From JBBQUN01 sp963698395 (lineage in GTDB: Bacteria > Actinomycetota > Acidimicrobiia > Acidimicrobiales > SZUA-35), in the NCBI GenBank assembly GCA_963698395.1, contig CAVOQQ010000002.1, positions 408,237 through 472,236 on the forward strand: a stretch of DNA of 64,000 nt, read 5' to 3'. Shown one piece after another: positions 30,012 through 38,632 of the stretch. The notes below the pieces were generated by a model that worked only from the letters and a program-made list of their open reading frames with translations, was not told where the DNA came from and searched no databases. Position numbers and translations under genes: made by a program. The first letter of the stretch is position 1, and every line of letters starts with the position of its first letter.

Positions 30012-31028
30012 ATGACGCCGTCCGACGCCACCGTTCCGCCCGCCTTCGATCACGGCCAGGTCCGGCACTCGCTGGTCGATGCCTTCGGCACCCGGATCCA
30101 CGTGGCCGAGATGGGTGAAGGCCCGCTCGTCCTGTTCGTTCACGGCTTCCCCGAGTCGTGGTATTCGTGGCGCCACCAACTGCCTGCGGTTGCCGCCGCC
30201 GGGTTCCGGGCCGCCGCGATCGACGTGCGCGGCTACGGCCGTTCGTCGGCTCCTCGACCAGTCGAGGAGTACCGGATGATCCGCCACGTCGCCGACAACA
30301 TCGGGGTCGTACGGGCCCTCGGCGAAGAGAACGCGATCATCGTCGGCCACGACTGGGGCGCCCCGATCACCTGCAACACGGCGCTCCTACGCCCCGACAT
30401 CTTCAGCGCCGTCGGCATCCTCAGCGTCCCCTACAACCCCCGAGGACCGTTGAGTCCGAACGAAGCGTTCCGCCTGCTCGGTGGCGAGGAGGAGTTCTAC
30501 ATCGAGTACTTCCAGGAACTGGGTCGAGCCGAGGCCGAGATCGAGGCCGACCTCGCTCGTTGGCTCCTGGGCTTCTACTACTCGGCCTCGGGTGATGCGC
30601 CGCCGATGGTTCCCGGCAACGGATCGATGGCGACGGTCGGACCGGGCGGCACGCTCGGCGAGCGGTTCCGATGGCCCGAGACCATGCCCAACTGGATGAC
30701 CGACACCGACTTCGACTTCTATCGCAACGAGTTCGAGCGAACCGGCATCACCGGCGGTCTCAACCGCTATCGCAACGCTCAGCGAGACTGGGAAGACCTG
30801 GCGATGCTCGACGGCGCACCGATCACCCAGCCGACGATCTTCATCGGCGGCGAACTCGATGGACCCACCATCTGGGGTGCAGGGTCCATCGCTCGCTTCG
30901 ACGAGACGATCCCCAACCTCGTCTCCTCGGTCATCGTGCCCGGCTCGGGCCACTGGGTGCAGCAGGAAGCAGCCGAGGCCGTCAATGCCGAGCTGATCGC
31001 CTTCCTGGAACAGGTTCGCCCCCGATGA
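30012..31028 (+). CDS. Epoxide hydrolase-like alpha/beta hydrolase
   Basis: A 338-aa alpha/beta hydrolase with the epoxide-hydrolase/haloalkane-dehalogenase signature. The oxyanion motif is VHGFPESWYSWRHQL. The nucleophile elbow VGHDWGAP near residue 112 carries Asp rather than Ser, RGYGRSSAP lies between them, and the catalytic His is in VPGSGHWVQQEAAE at the C-terminus. A Tyr-containing cap segment (DFDFYRNEFERTGITGGLNRYR) fits epoxide ring opening. ATG 30012 is preferred because the conserved beta strand follows soon after; ATG 29997 in the same frame is possible. Confidence 0.88.
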   Translation: MTPSDATVPPAFDHGQVRHSLVDAFGTRIHVAEMGEGPLVLFVHGFPESWYSWRHQLPAVAAAGFRAAAIDVRGYGRSSAPRPVEEYRMIRHVADNIGVVRALGEENAIIVGHDWGAPITCNTALLRPDIFSAVGILSVPYNPRGPLSPNEAFRLLGGEEEFYIEYFQELGRAEAEIEADLARWLLGFYYSASGDAPPMVPGNGSMATVGPGGTLGERFRWPETMPNWMTDTDFDFYRNEFERTGITGGLNRYRNAQRDWEDLAMLDGAPITQPTIFIGGELDGPTIWGAGSIARFDETIPNLVSSVIVPGSGHWVQQEAAEAVNAELIAFLEQVRPR

Positions 31029-31040
31029 CGGGCAGCCCCT

Positions 31041-31136
31041 GCGGCTGATGCGTTGTCGTTGCGGCTGATGCCGTGTCGTTGCGGCTGATGCCGTGTCGTT
31101 GCGGCTGATGCCGTGTGGTTGCGGCTGATGCCGTGC
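31041..31136. repeat. Tandem repeat, 20-bp unit, about 4.8 copies
   Basis: The unit GCGGCTGATGCCGTGTCGTT repeats head to tail at 31041, 31061, 31081, 31101 and 31121 (last copy 16 bp). Copies two and three are identical; copy one and copy four differ at a few bases. It sits wholly in the spacer between the stop at 31028 and the next ATG at 31167. There are no unique spacers, so it is not a CRISPR array. The unit length is not a multiple of three, and no protein reads through it. Copy number is likely variable between strains. Confidence 0.93.
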
Positions 31137-31166
31137 CCACCACCCGTGGTGCGCGACACTGCACCC

Positions 31167-31925
31167 ATGACCATCTCGGTGATCGCCGTACACGGCAACG
31201 GTGGCGGCGGCTTCCGCTGGGAACGTCTCCCGCTCCCGCTCGCCGAGGGCCTGGGTCCGAATGACGAGCGGGTCGAACTCCACGGCCTCACGCTGCCGGG
31301 CTTCCAGGGGACCACGCTGCCTTCGGGGACGATCTCGATGTCGACCTTCACCGACGCAATCGTCGCCGAGGCCGAAGCCTGTTCCCGCCCACGGGTGTTG
31401 CTCGGTCACGGCATCGGCGGCGCGTTGGCACTCGACGCCGTTGCGCATCACCCCGATCTCGTCGACGGCCTCATCCTCCACGCGCCCGTTGGCGCGAACC
31501 TCGACGAGCGCTGGTTCCCGAAGGTCATGTCCACGCCGGTCGTTCGCCGGTTCGCGAAGGCTGCGGTGAGTTCGCCGATCACCCAAGCGCTCGCCGGTCC
31601 CCGGCTGTTCCACGACGCACCGCCCGCCTACGGCCGTCGATTCCTCGCCGAGTACGCCCGGGCCGAAGGATTCGAGGTGATGTTCGATCTGCTCACCGCC
31701 GAATGGTTCGACGCCCTTCCCGAGACTTCGGTGCCCACCACCATCTTGTGGGGCGATCGAGATCGCGTGCTCCAGCCGAGCCAGGCCGACGATCTCGCCG
31801 GCAGGCTGACACACAGCAACCGGCGTATCGTCGAGGGTTGGGGTCACTATCCGATGATCGAGCAGCCCCGTTCCTACGCCGAGGTCGTGAGCGAGATCGC
31901 CGTCGATCTCGTCAGTCGATCGTGA
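31167..31925 (+). CDS. Alpha/beta hydrolase-fold protein lacking the nucleophile Ser
   Basis: A 252-aa alpha/beta-hydrolase-fold protein. HGNGGGGFRW is the oxyanion region, WGDRDRVLQPSQA carries the acid Asp, and GWGHYPMIEQP carries the His. At the nucleophile elbow the sequence is LLGHGIGGALALDA near residue 85, where GHSIGG would be expected, so the catalytic Ser is replaced by Gly. It may be catalytically dead, act as a binding protein, or use a different chemistry. It follows the 20-bp tandem repeat and precedes the PEP-utilising enzyme by 25 bp on the same strand. Confidence 0.8.
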   Translation: MTISVIAVHGNGGGGFRWERLPLPLAEGLGPNDERVELHGLTLPGFQGTTLPSGTISMSTFTDAIVAEAEACSRPRVLLGHGIGGALALDAVAHHPDLVDGLILHAPVGANLDERWFPKVMSTPVVRRFAKAAVSSPITQALAGPRLFHDAPPAYGRRFLAEYARAEGFEVMFDLLTAEWFDALPETSVPTTILWGDRDRVLQPSQADDLAGRLTHSNRRIVEGWGHYPMIEQPRSYAEVVSEIAVDLVSRS

Positions 31926-31950
31926 CCTCATCACCGATGGACAGCCGGCC

Positions 31951-34182
31951 ATGAATCGCGGCTTGACCACCGGGGCAGTGGCGCAACTCGGGGTGCTCGA
32001 GTTGGGAACTGGTCGAATCGTTGCCGCCGGGGTCGGGCCCAAAGCCGCGAACCTCGATCGGGCAGCTGCCGCAGGTATCGCCGTTCCCGCCGGTTTCGTG
32101 ATCGCCCACCGCCAGCCGGCCTCGCTCGGACGTGATGATCTCGCCATCCTCGGGCACGGCAAGGTAGCGGTCCGATCGGCCTTTTCGGCCGAAGACGCAA
32201 CGTCGACGGCGATGGCGGGCTACTTCGACACCGAACTCGATGTCGCCCCGAACGCCGTCGCCATCAGGTCGGCGATCGAGTCTGTGCGGGGGTCGGCGGC
32301 CCGAGTGCGTGCTGCCGGAGTTCCGGTGCCGGCGTCGACTCGCCTCGATGTGTTGCTGATGCGTCAGGTCGAGGCCGAGCACGCTGGTGTGCTCTTCACC
32401 GAGGCCCAGTTCGAAGACGATCTCGTCAACGTGGTCGACGGACTGGCGGCCACCCTCGTTTCCGGTGGCGAGCCCGGTGGCTCGTTCCGACTGGCCAAGC
32501 TGCGCCGGTTCGAGCGACCAGACCGCTCGCTGCCGCCGTGGCAGCAGCGTCTTGCCCGGCTGATGCGATCGGTGCGCCAGACCTTCGGTGAACTCGATTG
32601 GGACATCGAATGGGCCGACGACGGCGAGACGTGCTGGCTCGTGCAGATCCGACCGATCACCGCCGGGCCCCGCCGCAACGAGACGTTCACCATCGCCAAC
32701 CACAAGGAGATCCTTCCCGAACTCCCCTCGGTGTTGATGGCCTCGATCATCGAGTCGGCCAGCTTCGACCTGATGGATCACTACCGGGCGGCCGACCCTT
32801 CGCTGCCGGTCGACCGTCCGTTCATCGAATCGTTCGCCGGCCGTCCCTACATCAACCTGTCGCAGCTCACCGATCTCCTCCGCAAGCTCGGACTGCCCAC
32901 CAGACTGCTCGCCGAGTCGCTCGGTGGCGATCCCGAGATCGTCGTCGGTCTTCGGCCCAACCGGGTGCTCCTGGCAATGCCCACGTTCGTACGACTCGGC
33001 ATTGCCCAACTCGGGGCTGTCGGGCATGCTCGACGAACCGAGCAGCAGATCGACCGGCTGGCCGCCCGGCCGAGTCCCGACTTCGCCACCACCATGGACG
33101 GGCTTCGAGGCAGCTACATCGCCCTCGTCACCGAAATGTCTGCGCTGGCAACCGCCATGGCCGGGCCGGTATCGGCGCTGCGGAGCCTCGGGGTGCTCGA
33201 CGAGCACATCGCTCGCCAGCGAACACCCGGTACCTCCATGCTCGAAGACCTTCAGCCCCTGCAAGCGCTTGCCGCAAGCGATCCGACGATCCAGGCCGAC
33301 CTCGAGGCGCTCCGCATCCCGAGTGATCCCCGATTCGTTGCGCTGTGGGCATCGTGGCTCCAGAACCACGGACACCGCGGGGTGTACGAAAGCGATGTGG
33401 CCCGACCTCGCTTCGCCGAGAAACCCGATCCCATCCTCCGTGCCATCCGCCACGGAGCAGCAAGCGCGCCACAGGGCAAGTCGACCGGTCTGGTCGACTC
33501 GGTTCGGTTGACGATCGCTTGGCCACTGCGGGTCGCTGCCCGCCGGCCCATGCTCGCCCGGGAGCGCATTCGCTGGCACGCCATGATGGCGTTCGCCCAT
33601 TTCCGTCGGCGGCTGCTCGATCTGGCCGACCAAGCGGTCGCCAACGGATCGCTTCCCGATCGACTCGCCGTGTTCGACTTGTCGATGGCCGAACTCGCGG
33701 CCATCGATCGGGGTGAGCACGTCGACTCGCACTTCGTTGCCGAACGACGTCGCCACGTCGAGGCGCTTGCTGCGATCCGGCTTCCCGACATCGTGCATCG
33801 CTACGACGACCTCGACACGCTGGGTGATGGCGCAGCCGATGATCGCCAGTCGTACCGAGGGGTGCCGCTGACCAAGGGCAGCGTCGAGGGTATGGCGTTG
33901 CGGTGCGACGAACCGCCCGACGGTCTGCCGCCGGGCCATGACCCGGCGACGACGATTCTGATCGCCCGCAGCGTCGATGCCGGTTGGGTGCCGATCTTCG
34001 CTCAGGTCGCCGGTGTTGCCGTCGAGATCGGCGGTGACCTGTCGCACGGCTCGATCATCCTGCGTGAACTCGGGCTGCCTGCGGCCACCAACATGGGTCC
34101 GATGGCCAACGTGCGGACCGGTGATCGAGTCCGCCTCGATGCCGGCACCGCAACGCTCCTCCTGCTCGACCCAGCTGGGTAG
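31951..34182 (+). CDS. PEP/pyruvate-binding and PEP-utilising enzyme (rifampicin phosphotransferase-like architecture)
   Basis: A 743-aa protein with three parts. An N-terminal ATP-grasp domain of the pyruvate phosphate dikinase type (VGPKAANLDRAAAAGIAVPAG; VAVRSAFSAEDATSTAMAGYF; QIRPIT near residue 237) comes first. A long helical middle region with no family I can name spans about 245-660. A C-terminal swivelling His domain follows (VGVAVEIGG-type strand, then DLSHGSIILRELGLPA, with phospho-accepting His near residue 698). This order matches rifampicin phosphotransferase and PEP-synthase relatives, which move a phosphate from ATP through His to a substrate held by the middle domain. The middle region is not recognisably PEP synthase, so the acceptor is open. 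Confidence 0.82.
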   Translation: MNRGLTTGAVAQLGVLELGTGRIVAAGVGPKAANLDRAAAAGIAVPAGFVIAHRQPASLGRDDLAILGHGKVAVRSAFSAEDATSTAMAGYFDTELDVAPNAVAIRSAIESVRGSAARVRAAGVPVPASTRLDVLLMRQVEAEHAGVLFTEAQFEDDLVNVVDGLAATLVSGGEPGGSFRLAKLRRFERPDRSLPPWQQRLARLMRSVRQTFGELDWDIEWADDGETCWLVQIRPITAGPRRNETFTIANHKEILPELPSVLMASIIESASFDLMDHYRAADPSLPVDRPFIESFAGRPYINLSQLTDLLRKLGLPTRLLAESLGGDPEIVVGLRPNRVLLAMPTFVRLGIAQLGAVGHARRTEQQIDRLAARPSPDFATTMDGLRGSYIALVTEMSALATAMAGPVSALRSLGVLDEHIARQRTPGTSMLEDLQPLQALAASDPTIQADLEALRIPSDPRFVALWASWLQNHGHRGVYESDVARPRFAEKPDPILRAIRHGAASAPQGKSTGLVDSVRLTIAWPLRVAARRPMLARERIRWHAMMAFAHFRRRLLDLADQAVANGSLPDRLAVFDLSMAELAAIDRGEHVDSHFVAERRRHVEALAAIRLPDIVHRYDDLDTLGDGAADDRQSYRGVPLTKGSVEGMALRCDEPPDGLPPGHDPATTILIARSVDAGWVPIFAQVAGVAVEIGGDLSHGSIILRELGLPAATNMGPMANVRTGDRVRLDAGTATLLLLDPAG

Positions 34183-34225
34183 CCGGGTCGACGCTCACCT
34201 CATCGGTGACACCTAGGCTGGGGTG

Positions 34226-35716
34226 ATGCGCATCGCCATCGGGGGAATCGTCCACGAGACGAACAGTTACGCCGTCGACTCCTTCGGCATGACCGGTCTG
34301 GGCTCGTTCGCCGTTCGCCGCGGTGACCGCATCCTCCGCTACACCGACACTCGGACATTCGTCGGAGGCATGATCGCTGCCGCACGTGCGGCAGACCATG
34401 AGCTGGTGCCGATCCTCCACGCCTGGGCTCAGCCGTCGGGAACGATCGAGGCCGAGGCCTACCGGTTGCTCAAGACCGAGCTGATCGAGGGAATCGAAGC
34501 AGCGTTGCCGGTCGATGCCATCGTGCTCGACACCCACGGCGCCGGCATCGTCGAGGGCATCGACGATCTCGAAGCCGATCTCGGCGCAGCGATTCGGACG
34601 ATCGTCGGTGCGAGCGTGCCGTTGCTGACCACGCTCGATCTCCACGGCAGCATCACCGAGGAGATGAACGACGTCTTCGACTACATGCTCGGGGTCTACG
34701 ACTATCCGCATGTCGACATGTTCGAACGTGGCGTCGAAGCGATCGCAGCCGTGCCGCGCCTGGTCAGTGGCGAGTGGCAGGTCACCACCGCAGTGGAGCG
34801 GCTGCCGATGCTGCTGCCCACCACGACCACGCTCGACGGAGTCGGGGCCCGTATCCGTCAGCGCTGCCTCGACGCGTCGAACGAACCAGGTGTGTTGCGG
34901 GCTGCCTTCTTCCACGGGTTCCCCTACACCGACATTCCCCAAGCCGGAGCCTCCATCGTGGTGTCGACCAACAACGATCCGCAGCTGGCCCGAGCCGTTG
35001 CCGACCGACTCGCCGACGAGGTGTGGGAAGGGCGCGAGGATTTCCGAACCGAGTCGCTGTCGCCCGAGATCGCTCTGCGTCGCGCCGTGGACGTGGTGGC
35101 AGACAGGGGCGGCCCGGTGGTCGTCAACGACACCGCCGACAACCCCGGTGGGGGCACGCCGGGCGACGCCACCCACGTGCTTCGGGCGCTCGTCGACGCG
35201 GCACCCGAGCGCGCCTGTTTCGCCACGATCTACGACCCGGCAGTTGCCAGCCAGGCGCACGACGCCGGACCCGGCACGGTCATCGCGGTCTCGCTCGGTG
35301 GCAAGCACGACGATCTGCACGGTTCGCCGCTCGAACTCGACGTCTACGTGAAGTGCGTGACCGACGGACGTTTCGTCTACACCTCGCCGATGGTGGCCGG
35401 CGTGGTTGCCGACTATGGGCGGTCGGCGCGGCTGCAGGTGGGTGGCCGCAATGGGCTCGACATCATCGTGGTATCGGAACGCTCACAGGTCTTCGACAGC
35501 GGAGTCTTTGCCTTGCACGGGATCGATGTCGAGGCCTACGACCTCGTCGTGCTCAAGAGCAGCCAACACTTCCGGGCGGGTTTCAGCGAGTTGGCCACCG
35601 AGATCATCACCGCCGACAGCCCGGGCTTGTCGACGCTTCGGGTCGAGAACTTCGACCATGGCAGGATCGACGGCCCTCGCTGGCCGATCGACCGTGAGGC
35701 TCAACGCCGGCAGTAG
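34226..35716 (+). CDS. M81 family metallopeptidase (MlrC-like)
   Basis: A 496-aa zinc enzyme of the MlrC family. Its start RIAIGGIVHETNSY is canonical. Further motifs are LDTHGAGIVEGIDDLEADL, TLDLHGSITEEM, YPHVDMFERG, GFPYTDIPQAGASIVV and NDTADNPGGGTPGDATHVL, all family hallmarks with the expected Asp/His metal ligands. MlrC completes microcystin linear-peptide degradation in sphingomonads; most homologues are in organisms without microcystin pathways and act on unknown peptides or amides. ATG 34226 is used instead of an in-frame GTG three bases earlier. Confidence 0.92.
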   Translation: MRIAIGGIVHETNSYAVDSFGMTGLGSFAVRRGDRILRYTDTRTFVGGMIAAARAADHELVPILHAWAQPSGTIEAEAYRLLKTELIEGIEAALPVDAIVLDTHGAGIVEGIDDLEADLGAAIRTIVGASVPLLTTLDLHGSITEEMNDVFDYMLGVYDYPHVDMFERGVEAIAAVPRLVSGEWQVTTAVERLPMLLPTTTTLDGVGARIRQRCLDASNEPGVLRAAFFHGFPYTDIPQAGASIVVSTNNDPQLARAVADRLADEVWEGREDFRTESLSPEIALRRAVDVVADRGGPVVVNDTADNPGGGTPGDATHVLRALVDAAPERACFATIYDPAVASQAHDAGPGTVIAVSLGGKHDDLHGSPLELDVYVKCVTDGRFVYTSPMVAGVVADYGRSARLQVGGRNGLDIIVVSERSQVFDSGVFALHGIDVEAYDLVVLKSSQHFRAGFSELATEIITADSPGLSTLRVENFDHGRIDGPRWPIDREAQRRQ

Positions 35717-35859
35717 CAGATGTCGGGCGCACCCTCCCCGTTGTCGTGGTGCGAGGGCTTGAACGAGGGCTGATTGCGCGCCGTTCGCGCTGCCGTCTCG
35801 CGGACTCGACCGGTCGAGCGGGCCAGCGCTGCTTCGTCCCCAGACGACGAGGCGCCACC

Positions 35860-36382
35860 ATGCAAACAGAACAGCGACCACCGATCATCCTCCTCCACGG
35901 GGCCCGGCATGGTGCGTGGTGTTGGCAACGTGTGGTCGAGGCACTCGAGGCCGACGGTTGGTCGGTGACGGCGATCACCCTGCCCGGGCACGGCTATGTC
36001 GTGCGGCGCTACCTCGAGCAGAACACCGATGTGGCTCGTGGCATGCTGGTGGCATCGGCTCCGCTCAAGGGTGTCGTCATGGCCAGTCTTCGATTCGCTG
36101 GCCCCGCCTGGCGAAGGTGACCACACCGATGGCGGTCATCGCCGCCACCGACGACGGGGTCTTCATCGTCGAGGAGCAGCGAGCCCTTTCAGCCGCCTAT
36201 AGGGCGAGCTCTGGGTGATCGACGATTCCGGTCATGACCTCATGCTGGATGACCGCCGGCCGGAACTTGTCGACGCGATTGCCGAAACGGCGTCGGCCGT
36301 TTCGACCGGGCGAGACCGACTCGACGTCGGCGCCATGGCGGGGAAGACTCGGGCTCATGCCGATCCAACACCTGACGCCTGA
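35860..36382 (+). pseudogene. Alpha/beta hydrolase remnant with internal deletions
   Basis: Three pieces of one alpha/beta hydrolase lie in three successive frames. The first, from ATG 35860, reads PPIILLHGARHGAWCWQRVV to TLPGHG. It jumps directly to YVVRRYLEQNTDVARGMLVAS, losing the stretch that should contain the GxSxG nucleophile. The second (36113-36218) reads KVTTPMAVIAATDDGVF (the acid Asp region). The third (36206-36382) reads ELWVIDDSGHDLMLDDRR (the His region). The protein has therefore lost its catalytic Ser and its cap region by deletion and is shifted twice. It is a true relic rather than a single sequencing error, and its tail overlaps the start of the PhyH gene. Confidence 0.8.
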
Positions 36383-37208
36383 CGCAACCCCCGATGAACT
36401 GTCTGCGGTCTTGGCCGACGATGGGTGCGTGGTGATCGACCGGTTGGCGAGCGCCGAGGACCGGGCCACGTTGATGCAAGAGCTCCGGCCCTACATCGAC
36501 GCCACGCCTGCCGGCTCCGACGACTTCAGTGGTCGCAACACCAAACGCACCGGAGGTCTCGTCGCTCGCTCACCGAAGGCTCGCGAGTTCGTGATGCATC
36601 CGCTGATCCTCGACACCGCCCGGACCGTGCTGTCGTATGCCACCAGCATCCAGCTCCACCTCACCCAGGTGATCGCGATCGGCGGCAACTCGCCCGCCCA
36701 ATCGATCCATCGCGACCAGTGGGCCTTCGATTTCTTTCCGTTCCCCGCCGAATACGAGGTGCAGTGCAACACGATCTGGGCGCTCGATGACTTCACCGAG
36801 GCAAATGGCGCCACTCGAGTCATCCCGGGCAGCAACCATTTCGAGGACCGTCAACGGTTCGAACTCGCCGACACCGAGCCGGCCGAGATGGAGGCGGGCT
36901 CGGTCCTGCTCTACACCGGCCGGCTCTATCACGGCGGGGGAGCGAACCAGACCGAGGCGACTCGGCATGGGCTGAACCTGACCTACAACGTCTCATGGCT
37001 CCGACAGGAGGAGAACCAGTACCTGTCGGTGCCCCGTGAGATCGCCGTCGACCTCGACGACGACCTCCTGCGTCTCATGGGGTACGCCCGCGGCGCCTAT
37101 GCGCTGGGCTATGTCGACGACACCCGCGACCCGCTCGACGCGCTGCGAGATCGGGTCGGGGCATCGGGACTGGGCGGCGACGACGTGCGCCCGAATCGGG
37201 TCGGCTAG
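36357..37208 (+). CDS. Phytanoyl-CoA dioxygenase (PhyH) family protein
   Basis: A 283-aa Fe(II)/2-oxoglutarate-dependent oxygenase. The HxD iron ligands are in QSIHRDQWAFDF near residue 120, the distal His is in GRLYHGGGANQTEATRHGLNL, and the following Arg should bind 2-oxoglutarate. GATRVIPGSNHFEDR is the usual PhyH strand. The family hydroxylates phytanoyl-CoA, ectoine or secondary metabolites. ATG 36357 lies inside the tail of the hydrolase relic. Its TAG stop and the TAG of the convergent peptidase lie on opposite strands of the same CTAG. Confidence 0.88.
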   Translation: MPIQHLTPDATPDELSAVLADDGCVVIDRLASAEDRATLMQELRPYIDATPAGSDDFSGRNTKRTGGLVARSPKAREFVMHPLILDTARTVLSYATSIQLHLTQVIAIGGNSPAQSIHRDQWAFDFFPFPAEYEVQCNTIWALDDFTEANGATRVIPGSNHFEDRQRFELADTEPAEMEAGSVLLYTGRLYHGGGANQTEATRHGLNLTYNVSWLRQEENQYLSVPREIAVDLDDDLLRLMGYARGAYALGYVDDTRDPLDALRDRVGASGLGGDDVRPNRVG

Positions 37209-37933
37209 AGCGCTGGCCGCAGCCCGAGATCGGTCGACTCGCCGTGGGCCCAACTGGTACGGCCCTCGCTCGTGAGCGACCACACCTGCCGGCCACCCAT
37301 GACGAACGCCTCGCCGTCGTGGATCACCAGCCCGGTCTCCTCATCGATACCGATCACCGAGGTGTTCGGAGGGACCGAAGCGACGATGGTGTCGGTCATG
37401 CCCGGTCGGAACGAGTCGAAGCGATCGAAGTGTGGGATGACGCACAGGTCGTCGAAGACACCGAGTGCCGAGACCAGTCCCTGCCGCCGAGGCGAGGCGG
37501 TGACCGAACCCATCATCATCGCCCCGGCCGAACAACCGGCGAGGGCAGCACCCTTTCGCCACGCCTCGACCACCGCGGCCCACACCAGGGTGTTTCGCAT
37601 GGTCTCGATCACGTACGACGGGTTTCCACCCGAGAAGTAGACGATGGCCGCATCGCCGATCTGCGCGGCGTTGGCCGGATCATCGGCGCCGATCCGGTCG
37701 ATGATGGTGAGCGGTATCGCCTCGAGCCCGAGCCGCTCGAAGTGGTCGACGCCCCGGCTGAGCCACGACCCGACACTGGTGGGGCCCTCCTGGCCGGCGG
37801 CGGTGGGGATGATGATGGCCCGGGCAGAGTGACCGGCCACTCGCTCGAGTAGCGCGCCGTCGATCACGTCGGAGCACGCCATGAACTCACCGCTGCCGAC
37901 GAGGCCGATCGGACCGGGCGCGGCGGGGCGCAT
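37205..37933 (-). CDS. Cyanophycinase-like / peptidase S51 family protein
   Basis: A 242-aa protein with a class I glutamine-amidotransferase-like fold. GPIGLVGSGEFM starts it, IIIPTAAGQEG follows, then IVYFSGGNPSYVIE and the nucleophile elbow AALAGCSAGAMMMG near residue 125 with the Ser-protease signature GxSAG. VIPHFDRFDSFRP and VIGIDEETGLVI complete the pattern. This is the peptidase S51/cyanophycinase group: intracellular Ser hydrolases acting on Asp dipeptides or cyanophycin. No cyanophycin synthetase is visible. It overlaps the DUF1269 gene by one base. Confidence 0.87.
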   Translation of the reverse strand: MRPAAPGPIGLVGSGEFMACSDVIDGALLERVAGHSARAIIIPTAAGQEGPTSVGSWLSRGVDHFERLGLEAIPLTIIDRIGADDPANAAQIGDAAIVYFSGGNPSYVIETMRNTLVWAAVVEAWRKGAALAGCSAGAMMMGSVTASPRRQGLVSALGVFDDLCVIPHFDRFDSFRPGMTDTIVASVPPNTSVIGIDEETGLVIHDGEAFVMGGRQVWSLTSEGRTSWAHGESTDLGLRPAL

Positions 37934-38511
37934 CAGCCTTCCAGCGGGTCGGCGACCGGCACGTCCGGCTCGTGGTGCTGGACCGGAATGGTCGACCCGA
38001 GCGCTTCGCCGATGCGCTGCATCGTGGAGGGCTCGAAGGTCGACATGACCAGCTTCGCCCCGTTGAACCGGGCCGCCTCGGTGATGAGCGCATTGCGGTC
38101 GACATCTTCGAGGAGCAGGATGACCGTGGTGGTTCCGGGTGCGACCTCGTCGCGGAACCACTCGACCCATTCGTCGGAGATCCCGAGATCGACGACCTTG
38201 GCCGCAGCGACACCGGTGCCGGCGCCGAGCACCGTGCCGGCAACCCAGCCGACCGGTCCGCCGATGACCAAACCGATCAGGCCCGACCACACCGCACCGG
38301 ACCATGCTGTTCGGGTGGCCTGGAGGTCGGTGGTCTCCTGCACCATGGTGCGGCCGTCGGTGTTCTTCACGACGATGACGGCGTCGTTGAGTTTGAGCTG
38401 ATTGCTCGCATCGAGGCTCTTCGCCGCGAGGAGGAACTCTTGTGCCCGGAAGGAATCGCTGAAGGACAGCCCAACCAAGGAGCCGCTCGTGTCATCACCG
38501 GTCAATCGCAT
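37933..38511 (-). CDS. DUF1269 domain-containing protein
   Basis: A 192-aa protein. An N-terminal alpha/beta part (LVGLSFSDSFRAQEFLLAAKSL, VIVVKNTDGRTMVQE) is followed by a long hydrophobic Gly-rich hairpin (GLIGLVIGGPVGWVAGTVLG, residues about 78-105). The C-terminal part is GTTTVILLLEDVDRNALI. This matches DUF1269, membrane-associated proteins of unknown function. It is co-directional with, and overlaps by one base, the S51-like gene, so the two are likely co-translated. Confidence 0.85.
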   Translation of the reverse strand: MRLTGDDTSGSLVGLSFSDSFRAQEFLLAAKSLDASNQLKLNDAVIVVKNTDGRTMVQETTDLQATRTAWSGAVWSGLIGLVIGGPVGWVAGTVLGAGTGVAAAKVVDLGISDEWVEWFRDEVAPGTTTVILLLEDVDRNALITEAARFNGAKLVMSTFEPSTMQRIGEALGSTIPVQHHEPDVPVADPLEG

Positions 38512-38632
38512 CCGCCCATGCTAGGCAGACCGTCGGGCGAGTCGCTCACCGGGGGCAGCGCACGGGTTGATCGGGTCAAGCTCGACCGAATCAAGATGGC
38601 GCCGAGCTGTGGCCGTGGCGGATCCTGGCGAC

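Noticed and set aside
31041..31136. CRISPR array
   Set aside because: Repeats are directly adjacent with no unique spacers and no cas genes are nearby.
30387..32162. 591-codon minus-strand frame crossing the tandem repeat
   Set aside because: Antisense to two hydrolases; only the 20-bp repeat gives it a regular-looking peptide.
31912..34047. 711-codon minus-strand frame
   Set aside because: Antisense shadow of the PEP-utilising enzyme, whose motifs are clear on the plus strand.
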